64,000 nt of DNA, from assembly GCF_026340655.1 (NCBI RefSeq), contig NZ_JAPEOZ010000001.1:6510001-6574000 (forward strand), read 5' to 3'. The position numbers and the translations under genes are program-made. A model generated the notes under the pieces. It did not search any database and was not told where the DNA came from. It was given only the letters and a program-made list of their open reading frames with translations. Positions within the stretch are counted from its first letter, which is position 1. The number at the start of each line of letters is the position of its first letter. This document shows, piece after piece, positions 1-9,166 of this stretch. This DNA comes from Streptomyces sp. NBC_01275. Lineage in GTDB: Bacteria; Actinomycetota; Actinomycetes; Streptomycetales; Streptomycetaceae.

Positions 1-134
1 CGGTGGCCGTCGCGGGCATCGGGTGCATGCACCGCGTCCGGCGTGGTCGGCGTATCCGGTGTATTGGGTGTATTGGGTGTATTGGATGTGTTCGGTATGT
101 CTGGTGTGCCTGGCGTGTCTGGCGTGTCGCTCAC
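1..134 (-). CDS. Thr/Pro-repeat protein, N-terminus only (runs off the left edge)
   Basis: A GTG start at 132-134 preceded by a purine-rich GGGGGA stretch opens a frame without stop codons to the window edge. The 44 visible codons begin MSDTPDTPGTP and continue as xTP tripeptide repeats encoded by an imperfect 9-bp DNA repeat, so this is the disordered N-terminus of a longer protein. Nothing here identifies the function. In other streptomycetes, as far as I recall, regulatory genes lie to the left of lon, so a sensor kinase with a repeat-rich N-terminus is one possibility. The frame could also be a chance product of the repeat; only the sequence to the left can settle it. Confidence 0.45.
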   Translation of the reverse strand, partial: MSDTPDTPGTPDIPNTSNTPNTPNTPDTPTTPDAVHAPDARDGH

Positions 135-250
135 GTCGTCCCCCGAGTCCTGTCCCGCTCTGCCCCTGTTCGGGCGGCTGCGTGCTGTGAACCGGCTTGC
201 AGTGTGCGTGAGTTGCCTGTGAGCGCCGTTGCGGGGGTGTGTCGGGTCGG

Positions 251-1270
251 TCAGTCGTCGTACTGGACGGTGCCGTCCTCGTGCAGGGTCGGGTGCATCT
301 TCATGGGGCCGTAGTCGTCGACGTCCGAAGGGCGGGGCGGCTCGGGGCCGTCGGGGCCCATGCGGACCATCCGTTCGACCCGGCAGATCCGGAACAAGCG
401 GTCGTCCACGCTCGCCTCGTCGGCCCGCCCGGCCGCCCGGAACGCCTCGGCGGCCTGCGCGTACCGGGCCTTCTTCTGCTCGTCGAAGCGGTGCAGCAGC
501 GCCCAGTCGCGGTCCAGTCCGTAGTACAGCGAGCGGCGCGCCTCGTGCGGGGTCCCGAGGACGGACCCGCGCGGGGTCCAGTTCACGCCGTCGCGTTCGG
601 CCACCGAGAAGCCGACGGGCAGGCGGACGACGTCCGGGTGCGTCGTGGCCGCCCGCGCCGAGTCCGCGCGTACGTCGGCGGGGAAGCGGGAGCCCGTGTA
701 GACGAAGTCGCGCAGGCCCAGCCGTAACGCGCCCGCCATCGGGCTCTCGTCCCGGTCGGGGTCGAGGACGAAGTCCACGTCCGGCGACGGGGTGCCGCCG
801 CGCTCCTCCCAGGAGGGGTCCGCGGGCTCCGGGTCGGTGGGGCGGGGCGGCTCCAGACCGTCGTCGCCGGTCCGGGCGAACTCGTCGCCGCGCACCACCC
901 GGTAGCGCACGCCCAACGCCTCCACCTCGTCGGCCGGCTCGCGCTCCAGCACGGCCACGGCCGCGAGCAGCCCGCGCCGGGCCGCCGGGTCGTCGACGCC
1001 GTCCTTCGCCGTGAACCACAGATGCGAGTTCAGCCCGTCCCTGGCCTGCTGGGGCATGCCGTCGATCACCGGTTTCAGCAGCCGCCAGCGTGGCTCGGCG
1101 GCGGCCGGATCCCGCGCGGCGACGCCGAAGACGGGCCCGCGCAGCGCGATGTGCGGGTAACGCCGGGAGGCCTCCACCGCGTCCGCCTCCGTCACCCAGG
1201 CGACCGGATCGTCACGGCGGACCAGATCCGCGTGGAGGGCGTCGAGTCGTCGCTTCCAGTCATCGGTCAT
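251..1270 (-). CDS. DUF5954-like hypothetical protein
   Basis: 339 codons with strong third-position GC and an ATG start. It is a soluble, acidic protein without signal peptide or membrane segment. The C-terminus contains PRPSDVDDYGPMKMHPTL, which resembles the actinobacterial DUF5954 family as I remember it. A Pro/Glu-rich linker around residues 140-170 separates an N-terminal from a C-terminal half. No catalytic motif is visible and no function is proposed. It is followed on the same strand, about 150 bp upstream in its own sense, by the GNAT gene, so the two may or may not be co-transcribed. Confidence 0.8.
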   Translation of the reverse strand: MTDDWKRRLDALHADLVRRDDPVAWVTEADAVEASRRYPHIALRGPVFGVAARDPAAAEPRWRLLKPVIDGMPQQARDGLNSHLWFTAKDGVDDPAARRGLLAAVAVLEREPADEVEALGVRYRVVRGDEFARTGDDGLEPPRPTDPEPADPSWEERGGTPSPDVDFVLDPDRDESPMAGALRLGLRDFVYTGSRFPADVRADSARAATTHPDVVRLPVGFSVAERDGVNWTPRGSVLGTPHEARRSLYYGLDRDWALLHRFDEQKKARYAQAAEAFRAAGRADEASVDDRLFRICRVERMVRMGPDGPEPPRPSDVDDYGPMKMHPTLHEDGTVQYDD

Positions 1271-1424
1271 ATGCGCATTGTGGTCGCGGTGCGGGGCGAC
1301 TTCGGGCCGAATGCCGGAAGTGGGCGGGGACGGGGTGGGGGCTGTCCGCCCCGTCGGCTGCCCGCCTCGTCGGCTGTCCGCTCCTTCAGCGCCCGTTCCC
1401 GTGAGCCGCCCGTCCGCGTGTGCT

Positions 1425-2114
1425 TCAGTCGCCCGCCCCGGTGAACTTCGCGTTGGTCAGCATCGCCGCCACGTGCCAGCCCAGGGTCTCGTACAGGGCC
1501 CGGCCCGCCGGGGTCCCGGCCAGCACGCCGGTGCGCGCGCCCTCGGCGGCCGCCGTGGCCTGGAGTGTCCGCATCACCAGGCTGCCCAGTCCCCGCCGCT
1601 GGTGTGCGGGGGCCGTCTCGATCTGGTCGAAGACGGCCTCGGTACCGGCCTTGGCGCCGGCATCGCTCAGGGCGACCTGGCCGCGCGCCGCGAGCGAACC
1701 GTCGGGAGCGGCCACGAGCAACCGCCGGACACCGCCGACCGACCAGCCGCGCATCCGGTACCCGGCCGGGATCTCGGGGGCCTCGGACGCCTCCGCGCGC
1801 GCGTGCCCCGGCGTCAACGGCACGGTCATGAGATAGCCCGGCTCGGGGTTGATCCACCACCCGTCGCCCAGCCATCCCCCGACCACCGCCGGGTTCTGGA
1901 ACACCTTGAGACAGACCCCCGCCCCGGTCACTCCGTCGGCCACCTTGCGCACCGCGCCCTCCGGGACGTCGTCGCCGAGCGCCTCGAAGACATGCCGCGA
2001 CACCTGGTTGATCTGCCCCACGTCGACGGTGAACCCCCAGGGCTCCCGGACCGGCGGAGCGGCCCCGCGCGACACGACCCAGCCGTCCACCCAAGCCCGC
2101 ACGAGTCCGTCCAT
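1425..2114 (-). CDS. GNAT family N-acetyltransferase
   Basis: 229 codons. The C-terminal half carries the acetyl-CoA binding motif A, with QRRGLGSLVMRTL preceded by an IETAPAH strand, and ends with the usual GRALYETLGW segment, so it should transfer an acetyl group from acetyl-CoA. The substrate cannot be deduced. The N-terminal 90 residues (VDVGQINQVSRHVF...) are an extra domain, so this is a two-part GNAT. The start is an ATG at 2112-2114 with a GGGGGGAAT purine run just upstream. Neighbours do not suggest a pathway. Confidence 0.85.
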   Translation of the reverse strand: MDGLVRAWVDGWVVSRGAAPPVREPWGFTVDVGQINQVSRHVFEALGDDVPEGAVRKVADGVTGAGVCLKVFQNPAVVGGWLGDGWWINPEPGYLMTVPLTPGHARAEASEAPEIPAGYRMRGWSVGGVRRLLVAAPDGSLAARGQVALSDAGAKAGTEAVFDQIETAPAHQRRGLGSLVMRTLQATAAAEGARTGVLAGTPAGRALYETLGWHVAAMLTNAKFTGAGD

Positions 2115-2226
2115 GCCATTCCCCCCGCTAGGAGTACCGGTGAGTATCGGTAAGGGCCGCCTATGGCAATCACCTATTACTTGCGATGATAGACCTCCGG
2201 GTTCCCGCGCCGCCAGCCGTTGTCGA

Positions 2227-3162
2227 TCAGCGCGGAACCACCCAGCCCGGCGCCCAGGTCCCGGCGGCGTCGTGGCCGGCCGTCGTGGCGGCGAGGTGGG
2301 CGCGGAGGGTGGCCAGCGCCGGGTGGGGGTTGTCGCGGCGCCAGAGGAGCGAGTGCGGGTAGACGGGCGTCGGGTCGGTCACCGGGATGCGGCGCAGGCC
2401 GTGGTCGGCGGGCCAGATGAGGCGGGTCTGCCCGCCCATGAAGGTGGCCAGGGCCGGGGTGTCGGCGATGGTGTCGAGGAGTGCGTCGGAGCCGAAGTTG
2501 GGGCCGGTCGCCTCGATGGTGAGGCCGAACTCGGCGACGAGGTCGTCGTAGTAGGCGGCCCACTCGGTGCCGGGGACGATGCCGGGCATCCAGATCCGGT
2601 GCCCGGCGAGCTGGGCCAGGGGCACCGACCGGGCGCCCGCCAGCGCGTGGGCGGGGCCGGTGAGGAGCTGGAGCGGCTCGTCGAGCACCCGGACGGACTC
2701 GATGTCCTCGGGAAGGGGACGGCCGGGCACGGCGACGGCGCGGAAGGACGCGTCGATCGCACCGGACCGGATGGCGGCGACGGCCGTCTCGATGTCGAAC
2801 AGCATCAGCACGTCGAGCTCGATGTCGGGGTGCGCGCGGTGGAAGCCGCGCATCAGACCCGACGGCGCGCTGCGCGAGGCGATCACGTCGACGCGCAGCG
2901 GACGGCGGCCGGTGCGCACGGACGCGACCGCGCGCTCGGCGACGCGCAGGAGCTCGCGCGCGTGGGGCAGGAACGCCTGCCCGTCGATGGTGAGCTCGGC
3001 GCCGCGCGCGGTACGGGTGAACAGTCGCACGCCGAGGTTGCGCTCCAGCGCGGCGATGCGCTTGGAGGCGGCCTGCTGGGTGATCGCCAGCTCGGCGGCG
3101 GCCTCCTGGAACCGCCCCGCGTCGGCGGCGGCGACGAAGGTCCGGACGGTGTCGAGGTCCAT
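2227..3162 (-). CDS. LysR family transcriptional regulator
   Basis: 311 residues, the family length. The N-terminal winged helix-turn-helix is at about residues 1-60 (TFVAAADAGRFQEAAAELAITQ, then QAASKRIAALE), followed by a periplasmic-binding-like effector domain. It is divergent from the MFS gene at 3296, the classical arrangement for a LysR protein controlling its neighbour. No Shine-Dalgarno sequence precedes the ATG; instead TAGGAT ends 6 nt before it, suggesting a leaderless mRNA. An inverted repeat in the shared promoter region is the likely binding site. The inducer is unknown. Confidence 0.93.
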   Translation of the reverse strand: MDLDTVRTFVAAADAGRFQEAAAELAITQQAASKRIAALERNLGVRLFTRTARGAELTIDGQAFLPHARELLRVAERAVASVRTGRRPLRVDVIASRSAPSGLMRGFHRAHPDIELDVLMLFDIETAVAAIRSGAIDASFRAVAVPGRPLPEDIESVRVLDEPLQLLTGPAHALAGARSVPLAQLAGHRIWMPGIVPGTEWAAYYDDLVAEFGLTIEATGPNFGSDALLDTIADTPALATFMGGQTRLIWPADHGLRRIPVTDPTPVYPHSLLWRRDNPHPALATLRAHLAATTAGHDAAGTWAPGWVVPR

Positions 3163-3168
3163 GCCGAC

Positions 3169-3194
3169 ATCCTATGGATACAACCGTTGGTTGT
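3169..3194. promoter_or_regulatory. LysR/MFS divergent promoter: -10 box and candidate operator
   Basis: On the minus strand TAGGAT (3169-3174) lies 6 nt before the lysR ATG. Next to it is the inverted repeat ACAACC-GTT-GGTTGT (3180-3194). LysR proteins normally bind a dyad between their own gene and the target, so this is the best candidate for auto- and MFS regulation. GGTTGT-like halves recur at 3191-3216. Inference from position and symmetry only. Confidence 0.5.
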
Positions 3195-3295
3195 GGCTGA
3201 TGCCTCTGTGGTTGTTTGATTCCTGGTGGCGGTGCTCGCTTTGATGCTTCCGATCGCGGATCGGTTGTGCGGGTGAGTGGCGAGGGGCGTCGGGC

Positions 3296-4594
3296 ATGAA
3301 GAGCGGGCACCGGCTGGGACAGCTGCTCGGACAGGGGCTGGGGCGGCGGTTCGGATGGCTCTGGGGGGCGTACGGGGTCAGCGCGCTCGGCACATGGCTC
3401 GCCTTCGGCGCGTTCCCGCTGATCGCCATCCGGGTGCTGCACGCCGGACCGGCCGAGGTCGCCGCGCTCTCCTCCGTGGGGGCCGTGGTGGGCGCGGCCG
3501 CGGCGGTGCCGCTGGGCCCGTGGGTGGAGTTCCGCCGTAAGCGGCCGGTGCTGATCGCGATGGACCTGGTGCGGTTCGCGGCGCTGCTGACGATTCCCGC
3601 CGCGTTCGCGCTCGGTGTGCTCACCTTCCTTCAGCTTCTGCTGGTCTCGATCGTCGTCGCGGCGGCCGACATCACCTTCCGCGCCGCCTCCGGCGCGTAC
3701 CTGAAGACGTTGCTGCCGGCCGAGGACCTGCTCGTCGCCAACGCCCGATTCGAGTCGACGGCCTGGACGACCACGATCATCGGACCGCCGTTGGGCGGCG
3801 CGGCGATCGGGCTCCTGGGTCCGGTGGCGACGGTGGTTGCCGACGCGGTCAGCTACCTGCTCTCGGCCCTGGGCATCCGCGCGATGGGCGGCCATGAGCC
3901 GCGGCCCGAGCGCCGGGAGGCCGCGCGCATGCGGGCCGGGGACCTGCTCGACGGTTGGCGGTACATCCTCGCCGACGCGACGCTGCGTCCGCTGTTCTTC
4001 AACACCGCCTTGTTCAACGGCCTGGTGATGGCCGCCCAGCCGCTGCTGGCCGTCCTGATGCTCGGCCGGCTCGGGTTCGCGCCGTGGCAGTACGGCCTCG
4101 CCTTCGCCGCGCCCGCGATCGGCGGACTGCTCGGTTCACGGCTGGCCCGACCGCTCGTCACCCGGTTCGGGCAGCGCCAGGTCCTGGTCGTGGCCGGGAC
4201 GCTGCGCGCCATCTGGCCCGTCGGCCTGGCCTTCCTGGGGCCGGGCGTCGGAGGGCTGCTGCTGGTGATGGGCGTCGAGCTCGGGCTCATCTTCTGCTGC
4301 GGGGTCTTCAATCCCGTCCACGCCGCCTACCGCCTCGAACGCACCGCGACCGGCCGGGTCGCCCGCACACTGTCCGCCTGGGCGGTGACGACCAAGGCCA
4401 CGACCGCGCTCCTGACAGCCCTCTGGGGCGTGCTGGGCAGCCTGCTCGGCCCGCGCACGGCCATCGGCCTGGCCGGCGTGCTCCTGCTGGCGACCCCGCT
4501 GCTGCTCCCCCGCCGCGCGACAGCGCTTCTCTCCGCGCCGGAGCCGGAGCCGACGCCGGAGTCACAGCCACAGCAGGCGCAGGACCGTGCCTGA
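3296..4594 (+). CDS. MFS transporter (drug-efflux type)
   Basis: 432 residues, about 12 hydrophobic segments in two bundles. The loop EFRRKRPVLIAMDLVRF after the second helix matches the A-motif region of major facilitator exporters of the enterobactin/macrolide-efflux type. The C-terminal tail is a soluble Glu/Pro/Gln run. ATG at 3296 preceded by GAGGGG. It is divergent from the LysR gene and probably under its control. Substrate unknown; efflux is more likely than uptake judging by the family. Confidence 0.85.
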   Translation: MKSGHRLGQLLGQGLGRRFGWLWGAYGVSALGTWLAFGAFPLIAIRVLHAGPAEVAALSSVGAVVGAAAAVPLGPWVEFRRKRPVLIAMDLVRFAALLTIPAAFALGVLTFLQLLLVSIVVAAADITFRAASGAYLKTLLPAEDLLVANARFESTAWTTTIIGPPLGGAAIGLLGPVATVVADAVSYLLSALGIRAMGGHEPRPERREAARMRAGDLLDGWRYILADATLRPLFFNTALFNGLVMAAQPLLAVLMLGRLGFAPWQYGLAFAAPAIGGLLGSRLARPLVTRFGQRQVLVVAGTLRAIWPVGLAFLGPGVGGLLLVMGVELGLIFCCGVFNPVHAAYRLERTATGRVARTLSAWAVTTKATTALLTALWGVLGSLLGPRTAIGLAGVLLLATPLLLPRRATALLSAPEPEPTPESQPQQAQDRA

Positions 4595-4671
4595 CAGGCT
4601 GCCTACAGAGCAGCCGTGATCGCTGACAGCGAACGGCAGGCATCGTGGGGAACATTCGAGGGCTCATGTGC

Positions 4672-4692
4672 ATTGAGTCGGCATAGCTCAAC
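4672..4692. promoter_or_regulatory. HAIR-type HspR operator upstream of lon
   Basis: ATTGAGT-N7-GCTCAAC matches the HspR recognition repeat CTTGAGT-N7-ACTCAAG at 11 of 14 positions with exact spacing, and its core TTGAG/CTCAA is perfectly symmetrical. It sits 22 bp before the lon start codon. HspR represses dnaK, clpB and lon heat-shock genes in Streptomyces (established knowledge), so this should make lon heat-inducible. Confidence 0.85.
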
Positions 4693-4713
4693 TTGACTGC
4701 CGAAGGGGAGATC

Positions 4714-7137
<2,424 letters not shown>

Positions 7138-7158
7138 CGGACGCGACCGGATAGGGCG

Positions 7159-7190
7159 AGGCCCGGGCTCCCGCGAGGGAGCCCGGGCCT
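7159..7190 (+). terminator. Intrinsic terminator of lon
   Basis: Perfect 14-bp stem (7159-7172 with 7177-7190) closed by the GNRA-type loop GCGA, 21 bp after the lon stop codon. There is no long T-run, as is common for Streptomyces hairpin terminators. Confidence 0.9.
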
Positions 7191-7195
7191 TCGCC

Positions 7196-7312
7196 GTGTC
7201 GGCCGTGTCGGCCGTGTCGGCCGTGTCGGCCGTGTCGGCCGTGTCGGCCGTGTCGGCCGTGTCGGCCGTGTCGGCCGTGTCGGCCGTGTCGGCCGTGTCG
7301 GCCGTGTCGGCC
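7196..7312. repeat. Minisatellite: 13 perfect copies of GTGTCGGCC
   Basis: Thirteen identical 9-bp units in a row, then a 14th unit that diverges at GTGTCC. It begins 5 bp after the lon terminator stem. Short frames through it encode only SAV or RHG repeats and are not taken as genes. Confidence 0.97.
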
Positions 7313-7442
7313 GTGTCCGCGGGGGCCCGCCGTCGGCCCCCGCCTGCGAAATTGCGAAATACTGTCGGAGCTGCGGCGATGACGGGGATCGGCGGATCGG
7401 CGAGAACTTTCAGGATCGGGACATCGGATCAGAGGTGCTGAC

Positions 7443-7973
7443 GTGCACGAGGACGGAAACGGCGACGGACGGGGCGGCGAATCCGCGGCCCTGCCGCGTG
7501 GTCTGGAGTCGCGAGGGCTGGAGTCGCGTGGTCTGGAGCCGGGCGACCGGGAGTTCCTCTCCCTGGAGCGCGAGCTGACGGTGCTGCTGCGGCGCGCCCG
7601 TGCCAACCAGGGAGAGATGGCCCGCGAGGTCCACCCGGACCTGGAGTCCGCCGCGTACGGCCTCCTCGTGCGGCTGGAGGAGCTGGGCCGCCAGCGGGCC
7701 ACCGAGCTGGCCGCCTACATCGGCGTCGGCAAGGCCACCATGTCCCGTCAGCTGCGCGCCCTGGAGGAGCTCGGCCTGATCGCCCGCGAGCCGGACCCGG
7801 CGGACGGCCGCGCCTGGCTGGTCGACCTCACCCCCGAGGGCCGCACCCGCGTGACCCGGGTCCGCGAGGCCCGCCGCGGCCGCTACGTCAGCCAGCTCTC
7901 CCACTGGGACCGCCTCGAGGTCGCCGAACTGGCCCGACTGCTGCACCAGCTGAACCTGGGCATGGAGAAGTAG
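7443..7973 (+). CDS. MarR family transcriptional regulator
   Basis: 176 residues. A winged helix fills about residues 35-160: ELAAYIGVGKATMSRQLRALE is the recognition helix region and DPADGRAWLVDLTPEG is the wing, the MarR signature. The first 35 residues are extra and contain the short repeat GLESRGLESRGLEP. GTG start at 7443 with GAGGTG 5 nt before it. Two direct copies of GCGAAAT (7346-7352, 7354-7360) and a possible -10 TACTGT lie in the 120 bp upstream. The neighbouring genes give no clue to the target, so autoregulation is only presumed. Confidence 0.9.
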   Translation: MHEDGNGDGRGGESAALPRGLESRGLESRGLEPGDREFLSLERELTVLLRRARANQGEMAREVHPDLESAAYGLLVRLEELGRQRATELAAYIGVGKATMSRQLRALEELGLIAREPDPADGRAWLVDLTPEGRTRVTRVREARRGRYVSQLSHWDRLEVAELARLLHQLNLGMEK

Positions 7974-8020
7974 CCGCCGAGCTCCCCGGCCCAACCCCGC
8001 CCCCGCCCCGACGGCGCCGC

Positions 8021-8809
8021 TCACAGCTCCACGTACACCGCCGTCGCGTCGTCGTGCGTCTTCGCGCGCCCCAGGAACGCCCGTTCCTCGCTGTCCGCCC
8101 GCTCCAGCTCCCGTACGCGCCGAACCGCCGCCGCCGGGCCCTCCTCGCGCAGGAGGGCGAAGAGGTCCGTCCAGTCGCCCCGGCGGAACGTCTCGACCCA
8201 GCGGGTCGCCCCGTCCGAGAGGCCGGCCAGGGCGGCCACGTCCGCGCGGGGGACGGTCCCCGTCACCGCGCGGGCGGCCACCGACGGGTCGGCCGCGGCG
8301 GTGAAGAAGCCGCCCTCCTTGTTGCGCAGCGTCGCGTCGACGACCGCGTTGCTGCGCAGGCGGGCGCGGGGCAGACGGGCCAGCCGGTCGTCGTGGACGG
8401 GCGTGACCACGCCGTCGGGGGACGCCAGCAGCAGCGTCGAGTCGCACAGCATCAGGTACTCGACGCTCTGCGCCGACCAACGGGCGAGAGCCACGGTGGC
8501 CTGTGGGGTGCGTGGGTGAGAAAGGTCACAGGTTTCCGCATGTGCCTCGGCGGTACGCGCCAGGGCGAGCGCGAGGGCCTCGGCCAGCGGAACATCCGGG
8601 AGTGAAACGGTCAGTTCGGTCAGGGCCCCGCCCAGCCTCGCGGTGAACCAGGGGACCGAATGCAGACACCCCGTGCCGTCGCGCGGCGGCGTCACCCCGT
8701 CCAGGAGGACGAGCGAACCGCCCTGTCCGCAGGCGGGAAGGCCGACACTTGCGAAGTCCTCGTTGGGGTAGGCCCGATCGCCCGGCTCCGAGACAAGTTC
8801 CGTACGCAT
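8021..8809 (-). CDS. PP2C-like Ser/Thr phosphatase domain protein
   Basis: 262 residues from MRTELVSEP. It shows the spaced acidic motifs of the PP2C fold in order: NEDF, LLDGVTPP, CDSTLLLA, GLSDGATRW and a C-terminal HDDATAVYVEL, the positions that bind the two metal ions in that family. It should be a cytoplasmic metal-dependent phosphatase or a derivative. The start at 8809 is preferred over the frame-opening start at 8857 because CAGACT lies 6 nt before it (leaderless type) and the upstream codons look non-coding. No kinase is adjacent. The gene is divergent from the conservon. Confidence 0.7.
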   Translation of the reverse strand: MRTELVSEPGDRAYPNEDFASVGLPACGQGGSLVLLDGVTPPRDGTGCLHSVPWFTARLGGALTELTVSLPDVPLAEALALALARTAEAHAETCDLSHPRTPQATVALARWSAQSVEYLMLCDSTLLLASPDGVVTPVHDDRLARLPRARLRSNAVVDATLRNKEGGFFTAAADPSVAARAVTGTVPRADVAALAGLSDGATRWVETFRRGDWTDLFALLREEGPAAAVRRVRELERADSEERAFLGRAKTHDDATAVYVEL

Positions 8810-9166
8810 CCGGCCAGTCTGCACCGCCCTTTCACAAGGTTCGCGAAAGGCTTGCATCCATCCCCGAATTGGCGTAGCGCCGCAGGTCAGACGCCTGTTT
8901 TGGGGCGTAATGAAGGGGTCCGGGAAGACGTGGCGGCGAATACTGCCAAAGCCCGCCGCCCACGTCCAACCGGCCTGCCGCGCAAGGCCGTCGCACGCGC
9001 CACGGGAACTTGCCCGCCAACTCCCCTCCGATGTTCACTCCTTCGGGTGGCGGGGCATGCGATGCGCGACCCCTGCCCACCGGCACTGGGAGGGTCGGGA
9101 ACCGTACCGGACGTACGCACCAGTTGACGGAGCGTCACATCCGGCCCATGGGTACACGAGTCAGGA
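8810..9166. promoter_or_regulatory. Divergent intergenic region between phosphatase and conservon
   Basis: No credible gene in these 357 bp. On the minus strand CAGACT (8816-8821) is the -10 candidate of the phosphatase gene. CTTTC...GAAAG flank an 11-bp centre near 8828-8850, a weak inverted repeat. A conservon promoter must lie in the right half, but I cannot place it with confidence. The short open frames here overlap one another and have no coding bias. Confidence 0.4.

Noticed and set aside
7196..7312. CRISPR-like array
   Set aside because: Units are contiguous 9-mers without spacers; no cas genes in the window.
7196..7441. Open frame coding SAV repeats through the minisatellite
   Set aside because: Only the repeat is open; no ribosome site and no coding bias after it.
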